A DNA stretch of 64,000 nt from Amylostereum areolatum. Its lineage: Eukaryota; Basidiomycota; Agaricomycetes; Russulales; Stereaceae. Both the position numbers and the translations under genes were made by a program. The notes under the pieces are model-generated. The model was not told where the DNA came from. It did no database searches and saw only the letters and a program-made list of their open reading frames with translations. Positions 20,969 through 32,176 of this stretch are shown piece by piece; positions within the stretch are counted from its first letter, which is position 1, and the number at the start of each line of letters is the position of its first letter. Location of the stretch: NCBI GenBank assembly GCA_012932865.1, contig SAXG01000006.1, positions 682,001 to 746,000 on the forward strand. The letters are read 5' to 3'.

Positions 20969-23900
20969 ATGCCAACGCTTTACTTCCGGGACGGGATCCT
21001 CTCGATACCTGGATATGCTTTCGAAAAGGTGTGTAGTTTGGATATCCGAAACGAACGTCACTTGACAGAGCTCAAGGCCGTTCGGTGGGAGGACACCGGC
21101 AGCGTAACACAGCTCGCCGAGGGCAATAGCTTGAAGGATGGCTCTAACGTGCTCGCCAAAATTGCCCCTGCCCATACAAATGCGTCTGTGATCCTCGACC
21201 GCGAAGCTCACATGTGAGTATTGCTTACAATCTCATCGAGTTAATATTGATGCCATATATCTTTCAGCATTGGACTTATGCAAACCTCCTCCGAAGCCCT
21301 GAGCACTACCATTCGTTTGATAGACTTGTTCTTCATCCCCCGCGCCAACGGGGATTGTTTGGTATTGCTGCTCATGCACCCCGGTCCAAATCTCCTCGGC
21401 CGCTATCTTCCTCATTCTAGGGTCAACGATCTCTTGCTCTCCGATGCTTCACCCACACATCACCAGCACTCTCATACCGGGGATGTGTACATGGACGAGG
21501 AGGAGATACCGACATTGCCCGTAGACTATGAAAACGTCGACACCATGGATTTGGCAACTTTCCTGGAGTGAGTAGCTTTTTTAGCTATGTTTACATGCGA
21601 TATAATTGATTAGGGTAGGTTTGCGGTGCAGGCAACACATTGTTTGGAAATGATGCACAAGTGAGTATATCCTCTTCTTTCGCGAGCTGTTCTGACTATA
21701 TGAAAGACTGGGAGCAGTTCACCGCGAAAGTATGTTCAGGACAGGTCAAATTGCCAGACAGCGCTGACCGGCCTTAACCTTTTTCAGTAAGAGCTAATGC
21801 ATTTCATCTCAATTCCCACTCGGGAGTCGTTCGTCTGGTTCATTTTGGCAATCGCTCAGTATCATTGGAGCAATTTGGTGGCCCGACGTCATTGGTTTTG
21901 AGGTCAGAGAGTTACGAGGAAATTGACAAGAACAAAGTCAAGGAGGCCCTCTGCTACCTCGCACCAGAACAGACTGGCAGTGTCGAAACTAGCATTGAAG
22001 ACCATCGAACGGATCTATACTCCCTCGGGGTGCTCTTCTGGACATTGCTCGTCGGCAGAGGCGTGATGCCATTCGAGGGAGGACCTTTAGAGATCCTCCA
22101 CTCAATCGTTCAGACGCGACCCATGCCCGTCCACGAAGTCCGGAGAGACGTTCCTGAAGTCCTTGCTCAAATGATTGAGAAGGCATGCACTTTCATAGTC
22201 ATCCACCCGATGTGTGCTCAACGCCACCCTTTCCTTAGCTCCTAGCCAAAAGCGCGGATTCGCGGTACCAGAGTGCATTCGGACTCAAAGCCGACCTTTT
22301 GGAGTGCCAGAAGCGACTTCTGGTTTCAGTTTCTTCTATGTCGGAGCAATCATTGGAGGTAATGTGCCTCCAATCTGATCCTTTCTACTACTCACTTTGA
22401 ACTAGCTCATCCCTACATTCGACATTGGTCAACATGATCGGTATATGGTGTGTTTTCATAGCCTCTTGTAGCATTTTTATCAGCCTAAGTATGCTTGTAG
22501 AACTTTACTCTACCCAGTCTCCTGGTATGTATTGCCACCCCTGCCTAGCTTGGCGGATATTCAACGCTTCACTACTTAGATTGGCCGAGAGAAGGAGATT
22601 GAAATTATTCGCAATGTTATCCGACATGCTTCCATGACCTTTTCAAGGTATACAGCATCCGCCAAAGGGGCGATATCTTTAACACCGACTGGGAGCCAAG
22701 TGTCGGGATCCCGAGGAAGTCCCGATGGTCGTAGCGACTCCCTTTCCTCCCGCAGTGAAACATCTGCGAGAAATTCCGGCATGATGACCGATGATATGAC
22801 ACCCAGACAGACCGCGGGCGAACCTCCTCCAGCTGTTGCAAGCATTGGATCTCAAGTGACGTCTGTAAGCGATGGAATTCGTAGAATCGCTTTGAATACT
22901 TCGCATAGGCGTGGCCCTCGGGCGCACGGGGTTATCGTGACAGGCGCCGCTGGGTGGGTGCTTTCATACGCACGCTTCTTGCGCGCAGGTGCTCATGAGA
23001 TATCATCAGTGCCGGCAAGAGTTCGTTGATTCTTGCTAATCAGGCCAAATGGCGTGGTGCGTAATCTCGACCTAACAGCAATACTTACACGTCTCTTATA
23101 ATACACCAGAACACGGCCTTTGGGGGCACGCAAGGTTCCATGGGTCATCCGCTGGCCCGTTTGCCGCCTTGGTATTGCCCTTCTTGCCTTCTTTCCGTAC
23201 GGCCGTCTGACGGCGTTGAATAGTTATCTTGCCTCTCTTCTGTCCTCCGTCAGTTGATGGTGTTCAGCACAGATCTGCATCGTTTCGTCACTGCACTCAA
23301 GGCCCGGTTAGGTCCACAGCTTCACAACGTACCCTTGCTCTACGAGGGTGCGCCGGAGCTTAGGGATATACTCAATCTTTTTGACATCACCATGGACACA
23401 CCTCAAGAGCCATTAGCTACTAAAGAATCGCGCGCCCGATTTCAGTCACTCGTCGAAAATGTCTTCTCGGTTCTGTCCGAGGTTCGAATGTTTGCACTCT
23501 TCCTTGACGATATCCACGAAGCAGATGACTCGTTGAGTGACTTCTTCTTTTCCCCATCCTTATTGTTGACATAATTAACCGTCAGCTCCGTCGATCTTAT
23601 AAGCACGCTCGCGAGCTCCCGTAATCACCTGGTGCGTCGCGGATACATGCAGTTTATTTCTCGGCACTTACGTATGTGCATGTGTCCGTCAGCTTATCTT
23701 TATCACATTATTGGACGACAAGATGTATGTAATCGTAGACAACCCTAAGCTGGCAAGCCTTCTGACACACCTTTAGGGATACTCGCGAAAGGGTCAAGCG
23801 GATGTTCTCTGCGCACTCTCATGATACCTGGATCCCGTTAGACCCATTGCCGTACCCAGCGGTTGCATCTCTGACAGCGCGCACGCTGCGTCAAACTAAG

Positions 23901-26900
23901 GAGGCCGCCGCCCCACTAGCACGTCTTATACATTCTGTTTCATTCGGAAATGCCTTCGGGACGAGAAATCTATTGGCCATGTTGCATCGACAACGTCTGG
24001 TATGTCGTGACGCTATCTGTAGGCCCTCGCTAACGTTTGTATAAGATTGAATACGACTGGGATCGCAATCGCTGGAGGTTGTAGTTTCTTCATTTGTCTG
24101 CGAACTATTACTCATTTTGTGCGTAGATTTGATCTGGCTTCAGTCGAGGCTAGTCTCATGGTCCAAAGGAATGTCACCGACCCCAACGACGTATCATACC
24201 TTATCTCCCAATTGCGCGAGCTTCCCTCAGACGCACGACGGTATATTATATGGGCATCGTTTTTTGGGTCTACGTACGCTATCTTGGCAGACTCTATCAA
24301 GTTTTTTCTCACACTTCATTCCAGATTTCGTGTCACCGACGTGGCCCTCGTAATGGACCGAGACGAATCTTCTGGCAGCAATAGCGATATCGATGAGGAT
24401 GAGATTGGGGCGACCACTGCTCTCAAACCTTTGCGGGATCGCAACAGGAGCTCCATACGCGGCCTCCAGGACGCAATTGCCGAGGGTTGGCTCGTACAAC
24501 GAGGCCGTGATATGTGCAGTTTCGCACACGACCGCTATCGACAAGCAGCTGAGACTGAGGCTAACAGCCTACCCGAAGGATTTGTCGCGAAGATGTCGTA
24601 CAGGGTTTGTCGCACACATCTTGGAGCGTGCATTTCTTGACATTGAAACTAGATCATTATCATGATGCTTCACGAACCCGCGCCAGACATTTATCAGATC
24701 GCTGAACGCGCGCAGCGGTAGGATGACTAGCTGCTCCGAACCGTCATATTTAGATCACTAAACCCGACGACTAGATGTTTACCATTGCTTCGTACACACG
24801 GGAAGCAACACGACATCATCACCCTCCTCATGGATGCAGCAGAATCCGCTCAGGCCCGAGGGGCTCACGAAGTGCGTCTCGAGGCTCAACGTTTCAGCTG
24901 TTCATGTCTCACCATGACACAGCTTGCATACCAATCGCTTATCAGCGCTCGGTCGCTCCTGGATTCCATGGCCTGGAAAGCCAACCCCAAACGCACATTC
25001 TCCCTCCTGCTTAAGCTTGCCGAGTACGTGAGACAATCCTGATGATAAAACTTGAGTCCTCACCCATCCGCAGAGTGTCCACATGGAGAGGTAGGCATGC
25101 CTCTACATTTATTGTATCTCGACTAAGTCAAACCGATTGAATTTCAAGGTGATGACGCAGAGTCTGACCACATTATCGCGGAGTGCTACGAGCAAACAGA
25201 ACATCCTGAAGACAGGGCACTCCTACTTCGACTACGATCTCTGAATCACTGGATCCGTAACGAATTTGGAGAGTCACTCAGTGATACAGTCCTTGCCCTC
25301 CGCGCCCTAGGGGTAGACATCAATGCCTCCCCGGATGCTGAAGAAGCCGATAATATGTTCGAACAGGTGAAGAACGAGATATTGGCGGTCGGATTTGACG
25401 CGATCTTGACTATTCCACGGACTACGGACGCCCGTATGGACTTAGCCGTGTCACTACTCGGAGATGCCGGTATGGTTTCCAAGTACAGTCACTTTTCGGC
25501 TACATACTAATAGACGTCCCAGGCATAAGTTCCTATTGGAATGCTGATATCGGCCTCACGGATATCATTGGCTTAACGGTTAGCCCTGGGTCCGGCTTTT
25601 TGACTGAAATTGCTCTGATTTTTACCTTGCAAGATTTTGAAACTGGCGCTTCGGTTCGCTTTATATCACTTTCGAGGAGATAAATCTGATATCTTGTATG
25701 TCAAGGCACGGTATTTCTCCTGGGACTTCTATTGGGTTTTTCTTCTCTGTGCAAGGTGGGTTCTCCAGGACTCAACTGTATAAGGCTAACGTTCGGCGCT
25801 CATAGCTGCTGCTGAACGACGGGACCTGTATCGATTCTCTGCTGACCTAGGAAAACTGGGATTGAGAATTGCCGACAGATTTGGGACTAGTGCCGAGAAA
25901 GCGTATGTTCTCTATTGATTCTCCAAACAAATTCTAGGTTTCGTGACTGACAACGTTTGCAGTCGCTCCCTCGTCCTGTTCACTTCCGTCGTGTCTGGTT
26001 ACGATAACGTACACGTTCGTACCAATCTTCCTCGTTTGGAAGAGGCGACCAAGTACGCTCGTAGCGCAGGAGACAGGTTCCGTCACATCTGTACATCTTG
26101 CTGCTCAGTTAGTTCTCATCTTAATCATCCAGAGTCTTTGGAACCATGGCCAGCCTATATACAGTCCAGACAAGGCTGTTTACCTGCGATCATCGTAAGA
26201 TGCCTTCTTACCTAGCAAGCATTCCATCCTGACAGTCTCTAAAGTAGAGGAGCTGTTAACTGCAGCAGAAGAGGTTGGTGGTCATGAGTGTCCTGTTAGT
26301 TTTCGTAGTGTGACACCTCCCTGAACAGAGCTACAATGACATGAAGTTATGGGCGCCTGAAGGACACACAACGTCCTTCGCCACCAGTAGGTCAAGTTTC
26401 ATGCACATGGTGAGAATGCTGACGTTGTGTTTCCTTTGTTTAGGTCTGCTTGCCTGTATCCGAGCTTTGAGTGGCTGTACTTTGAATATGTCAGCAGCCA
26501 CCGTCTACGACACGGACACGTTCAAAGAACAAGCCTTCCTTCTTCGTCTACACGCGTCGGGGGGAAATAGTGCGATAGCCGTTGCATGGTATGTATGTTC
26601 TGAGAGTTCACGTTGTCTCACGCTGATCAGTTCGTAGGCACCAAGCCTACAAGGTATAGAATCACCATTCATGAGGCTTTACTTGGCATCGACACCGTCT
26701 ATAGGTCGTTGCACTATTTTGCCTGGGATACGTACGAGAAGCTGCAATCCTGGGATTCGCCGTGTATGAATCTCGACTTGTGCAACCAAAGTTCGTCGGA
26801 CCCGTTTTAGTCCCGACCTGATATCTTTCTTACGCCCATTCGCAGTCATCGCCACATTCGTTATGCATTGTTCTTCCATAGTTTGGCGCTGGTTGCCTGT

Positions 26901-29846
26901 ATCCGCGAGGGGCTCATATCGGGCGACGAAGAAGTGAGCTACCTCAAACAGGTACACGCCAACCAAAACTATGTTAGGAAGTGGGTGATCTATCTCTTGA
27001 CGCTACTATGACCTCATCTTATTGTAGGTGGTTATCCCCGAGTCCTGTCAATAACAGCGTGTGGGTGGCGCTCGTGGTGCGTAGACAGGTCGCCTCAGGA
27101 CTGCTCCACATTCATATACCGTTTTAGGACGCTGAACTATCCTCGTTGGTCGAAAACCCCGACTCTTACAAGTTGTATGACATCGCTGTTAAGTGAGCAA
27201 TACTTGATTCCGACGGTATGCGGCGGGCTGAAGTGGCTTCAAGGCTTGCTATCAACAATGATTGGCTCATGGAAGAGGGCTGGGCGTTATACATGGTGGG
27301 TTGCACAATCCATCGCCCTTGTAATGCCGGCCTAATATTGGGGTTAGCAAGGGTCGCATTTTGTCCGATGCGGCGTTGAAGGGCTGGGAAGTGAGTTGCA
27401 ACGCCGAGGTATATCTCGCCATGCGCAATGGGGCGCACGGAGCATCGTGTAGGTCATATCGCCATCGACAGGTTACTTACACTAATCTGTGTCGAACGGT
27501 AGAGCAACCCTGTCGTCTGCCCTTACGACCAGCCCTCAAGATACACTCAAGCGACACATCTTCACGTCCGATGTCGGTGTTCAGACAGAAAGCAATGTTA
27601 TAGGATCGCATATTCAGCCTCGGACGGCATATGAAGACGCTCCTCCTCAGGATAATGAGGAAGACGAGGCGAGGAGTCTGCCTGCTTCCGACCTGGCTGC
27701 GGTTTTAAAGTGGAGCAAGGATATCTCAAAAAATATCCACCTCTTTGCTGGTAGATATCAACTCCAAGTTCTTGGCACGAAGCTCTACTCATCTCTCACT
27801 AGCATTGCAACGCTTGACCGAAATCGCCATCGGTGGGTCGTAATGTACTCGCCATAGACATGGGCACTAACAACACCTATATTTCAGAAACTTCCGGGGG
27901 TCAAAGTGCTTGCATCGTCATCACGGGTGGTGGTGGAGAGTATTCAGTTGCGACAAGCATGATCCCTCCTGGCCTGTGCAAAGTTCATGAGTGAGTAGAT
28001 GTCTTGGCACCGTCGTTGTTGCTCACAGTGGCGTAGGAATGCGCCATCTATTCGCACTATCAGCGACCCACTGCAGAAGGCTCTAAACACCAGCTAACAC
28101 GAACATAGGGGTCAAGGCCGATTACGCCCGCATCCGCCAAAGTGGGGTTTTCGAGATAACCCTTTCATACTACTGTCTTACCCTCCTTCTCCAGTACTCA
28201 TGAACCTCGTTGGGAACGCGGTCAAATTCACGGCTAATGGCTCGGTCAAGGTCCTCTGCTCTGTCGATAATGAAACCCTCGCTGCCGTAGAGGGACAGGT
28301 CAACCTGAAGTTTGTGATCCAGTGAGTGCGCTTTGGCTCTAGAATTTCCCTTCCGGGACGCAGTTTGTTCAGGGATACAGGCATCGGACTCTCCTCAACA
28401 GACGTGGATCATCTCTTCATGCCCTTTCAGCAAGCAGACAACTCCTCGACGCGCAAGTTTGGCGGAACGGGTCTCGGTCTGTCGATTTGTCGCCAGCTGG
28501 TGAAGCTCATGGGCGGTGTTATTGGCGTACACTCAGAGCTCGGCAAAGGGTCTGTGTTCTGGTTCACCATCCCAACAAAGCTGTTCGAGTCGGAAGAATC
28601 GACTCAGGTAAACTTTAACCTTTCTTAACTGTAAGAGTTATTCTGATTTTCCTCAGGCTTTAATGAAAATCCAGAACCTGAGGACCCATCTCAAGGAGAC
28701 GCGGTCACCTCGAATCCTAATATGCTCTCCTTCTGACGCCACGCAAACCCATCTGAGTACGATGCTTGATGACCTCAACATCTCTGTTCTCTCCACCATA
28801 CTCGACTTGCAGGACTTCCTCCGTATATCATGCGCATCAGATACGACCCCCCCGCTCCACCTTGTCGTCTTCGACTTTCAATCGGAAATACAAGCAGACG
28901 GCATTGCCAAACTCATACAAGGTCTGGGATATCCTTCCCTGCGAGATACGAAGATTGTGCACCTCTATACACCGGTCACAGATGGATTGGCAGGCCATCC
29001 GATGCTACAGGACGACGTTCCGGGACTAGTACGCATGACGAAGCCTCCCCGCGCACTGCGGTTACTGCAGACGTTGGCTGGGTTGGCGGGTATGCCGCAC
29101 GATGCATACGTCAAGTTCGTATCCAATCAAGCAATGATAGTCGAAGAGCCGCCCCCTCCCCGAATGTTATATGGCAATGTCCTCATAGCAGAAGGTGGGT
29201 GCAATTCGGAATGCGAATATCGAAAGTATAATGGCTGACCACTTGATCGACAGACAATCATGTCGCGCAAAAACTGTTGATGCAGCAGCTGGCGCGTTTG
29301 GATCTCCATGTCATAGCCACATCCAATGGCGAGGAGGCTATCGCAGGTACCTTATAATCTTCGTGATCAAGCTTGCCTCTTCATTTATCTTTGGTTAGAA
29401 TGGGAGGCGCACGAGCCGGGGTTTTTCAGTCTCGCTTTATTTGACCACCGTGCGTTTCATCAAAACTTTCCTTCCTAGTTTGTTATTAACCGATAACCGA
29501 TGTAGATATGCCAATTTGCGACGGGGTGGAAGCTGCGAAGCGCGTGCGAATACTGGAGAGCAGGCGGAATATTCCCGAGAAACTTACTTTGCCTAGTGCG
29601 TCCATCCAGCACACTCGTCGCCCCTTTCATTTGTCTGAATGTCGGGTATTGCAGTCGTTGCCCTCAGCGCTGACTGCCAGGATTCCACCAAGCGGCTCTG
29701 TCTCAGTGCAGGCATGAACGACTTCTTAAGCAAACCTCTGAAAAAACGTATGTTTCTGTATCCTGCCTCCTAGCGCGCATATCTGACATTCTTTAGCCGA
29801 TCTACTAATGCTAACATCCACGTTCGGCACCGGCCAGAACGGATAA
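20969..29846 (+). CDS. Group X hybrid histidine kinase (Mak2/Mak3/Chk1-like), probably disrupted
   Basis: A very large multi-exon gene. In order: an N-terminal Ser/Thr-kinase-like domain ([49 protein letters not shown] replaces HRD and HFGN replaces DFG, as I recall for this group); an AAA-type ATPase (Walker A GAAGAGKSSL after an intron near 22955, Walker B-like [12 protein letters not shown]); helical TPR-like repeats to ~27.3 kb; a linker with [16 protein letters not shown]; the start of a GAF domain; HATPase_c ([35 protein letters not shown]); and a receiver ([16 protein letters not shown] with the acceptor Asp, LSKPLKK with the Lys). The family senses peroxide/stress and feeds the Mpr1-Mcs4/Skn7 phosphorelay. 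Between 27,990 and 28,110 most of GAF and all of HisKA are absent and an in-frame TAA occurs (28095-28097). ATG 20969 is preferred; 20891 is possible. Confidence 0.87.
22183..22238 (+). other. Non-canonical GC-AG intron in the histidine kinase gene
   Basis: The exon ends QMIEK (..GAGAAG) and the next must begin [20 protein letters not shown]. The only border that keeps the frame starts with GC (22183) and ends with TTCCTTAG (22238), 56 nt long. GC-AG introns exist but are rare; this could also be a mutated GT donor. Confidence 0.5.
27991..28110 (+). other. Deletion junction: GAF/HisKA region missing
   Basis: The upstream exons read [19 protein letters not shown] ... [12 protein letters not shown]. 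An intron (GTGAGTAG..GGCGTAG) leads to [19 protein letters not shown] and then TAA at 28095-28097. Only 10 nt later the sequence reads [10 protein letters not shown], which in the family sits just before the HATPase N-box. About 250-300 residues expected between these points, including the H-box histidine, are not there, and no GT donor after QKAL would let the frame skip the stop. Confidence 0.7.
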
Positions 29847-30512
29847 TTCTGTTCCTCTTTGGATACTGAATACGTATATATATGGCTTCAATCACTACTG
29901 TATCATTTACACATGTCTCCACTCTATCTTGGTTCGGTCGGTTGATCTATCTGTTTCCATATTACTCTGATACTCGCACACACGGATATACACACCACCC
30001 CTTCGCTGTCGAGATTGCTGTCGCGCGCACTATAATAACGTACTATACCCCTGACGTCTCTGGATCCACCCTCGCCACACCCATGTACACGTCTATATCT
30101 GTTGGTGTATCATTTAAAGCTTTCGCACGCCTTGGACATTGGCAACTCCGCATATGCTGTCACGATCGTATTGTCGTTCGGATCCCCTGTCTCCAATTGA
30201 GTTCTACAAATGTCGTTCGTGTTCATGAGGATATCAGACATATTCCAGATTAGTATCATTGTGTGGTACGGAGGAGATGATGTACGCTATTGTTTTACAC
30301 GTATTCGAATCTAATGAACACCGAATGCGAACGATAATTTACAGGGAGCTATACATGACGAGGACGTGCAAAACCCATACGATACAGCCAGGAATGAGGA
30401 AAATAACGATGGTACATGCAACAGACAGAACGAGGGGTTGTGAGAAGCCTTGGAAACAACTTAACATTCAACAGAACGACGGACGGAGCCAGAGGGAAGC
30501 TCCAGACCACGA
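29847..30512. other. Convergent 3' region, histidine kinase / PHO85
   Basis: AT-richer stretch between two gene ends pointing at each other. No gene is supported; open frames here lack protein character. Confidence 0.5.
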
Positions 30513-31875
30513 TCACCTCCCGTACCCAGCGGGGTATGTCCCGTAAGCACCATGAGGTTGCTGGGGCTGAGCCGGCGGCATCTGCGACCCGAATTGGGGA
30601 AATCCATATGAAGGAGCAGGCGCTGGCTGGTATGAAGTGCCCATCGTTGACGTAGGAGCGGGAGGACCCATTCCCGCGCTCGTGAAGTAAGGGTGTTGCA
30701 GTGCCTCAGCCGCGGTGAGCCGCTTCGCGGGGTCGAATTGCAGCAGCCTTTCGAGCAAGTCGACGGCTAGATGCGGGCATCGGTCAGTGAAGTAGACACA
30801 GCGGACACGAACGGGCATACCTTGGGGGGAAGCTTTCGGAAGGACTTGAGCGAATGACATTTTAGGATGGCGTGGCCATTGCTTAACCTGGATTTCAGGC
30901 TGAAAATGTCGTCAGTGCGGCCGAAATCGGGGAAGGAACATGGAAGAAGCTCACGGAGTCCACAGACATCTTGCGTATCGTGCGCTCATCGGGAGTACCG
31001 ATAACACGCATAATATGGACGAGCTGGTCGGCGTTGTCTCGGCCGCGGAAAAGAGGAACTCCAGAAATCATCTCCGCAAAGATGCAGCCACAGGACCAGA
31101 CATCGATAGACGTGCTATAGGTGCGCGAGCCAAGGAGGACATCGGGTGCTCGATACCAAAGAGTGACAACCTGGGTGACAATGAGTGGGTAAGAGCTGGG
31201 GAGTTGGGGAGGATATCCGGGACGAACCTCGTTGGAGAACGTGTTCACAGGAACACCAAACGCACGCGCGAGTCCAAAGTCACCGAGCTTAAGCTCGCCC
31301 TTGCGATTGATGAGTAGATTTTGAGGCTTGAGATCCCGGTGGAGGACGCGGTTCTCGTGGCAAAAAGCAGTGCCCATGAGGAGCTGGTACATGAAGCTGC
31401 GAACTGTGTGGGGTTCGAGGGCACCATGATCGCCGTGGGTGTCCATATATTTCTTTAGATCGCGCTCGCAATATTCGAAGATGAGGATGAGCTTTGTTTC
31501 GGTATGTATGACGTCGTGCAAGCGGACAATGTTGACGTGCTTGAGCTCTTTCATGAGAGATATCTCGCGGATAGCGGTCGATGGAGTGCCTTCCTCTGCG
31601 TCGAGATGGATTTCCTTGAGGGCCACGATTTCATTGGTGGTGCGGGAACGACCCTGCGAAAGACATGAGGCGGGGAGAAAGGTGGGTTGGTAAACAATAT
31701 GGTGTACCTTGTAGACTGTGGCGTATGTACCCTCGCCTAACGTAGAGCGGGTCAGTTATTAGGCTGTAAATCCCACCAAGGAGATTGCACACCAAGTTTC
31801 TCGAGCTATGGGGACGAGGGTGAGCGGTGCCATATTTCGGGAGAACGGAATACGGACCTGAATGTAGTTGGACAT
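30513..31875 (-). CDS. PHO85: Cyclin-dependent kinase Pho85
   Basis: Starts MSNYIQ and, over two short introns, reaches the Gly-rich loop ([13 protein letters not shown]) and [13 protein letters not shown]. Then comes [14 protein letters not shown], the PSTAIRE cyclin-binding helix, [19 protein letters not shown] (catalytic loop), [18 protein letters not shown] (activation segment), [19 protein letters not shown], and [20 protein letters not shown] near the end of the kinase domain. The pattern ([19 protein letters not shown]) is that of Pho85/CDK5-type kinases that need no T-loop phosphorylation. Pho85 with its cyclins controls phosphate response, glycogen, cell-cycle entry and polarity. The C-terminal tail is Pro/Gln/Gly/Tyr-rich, a common extension in basidiomycete copies. 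Confidence 0.95.
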
Positions 31876-32176
31876 GGCGAGGACCTGTAAGATGAAGATC
31901 TGCTTCGCAGGGACGTGGCGGAGCCGAGATGAGGGGGGATGCAACGAGGGAAGAGAATCGCGAGCGGACGCCGGGGGCGATGGAAGTGGTTGAAGGAAGA
32001 GAGATGAACGAACGCTGAGCAGGTCGAGGAAGCGAAACACCGCGCGCGCCCGGGCCGCCGTAAGCACGTGACCTATTTTTTTGCGGTCTCCCATTGTTGT
32101 CGGCGTCGACGAGAAAGAGCACAATTGGGACGTCAGCAACGACAAAGACTGGCTACGCTTCATCTCGACGGCAATC
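31876..32176. promoter_or_regulatory. Bidirectional promoter PHO85 / UTP5
   Basis: Only 301 bp separate the ATG of PHO85 (minus) from the ATG of UTP5 (plus), so both genes must be driven from this GC-rich segment. No conserved element was identified by eye. Confidence 0.6.
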
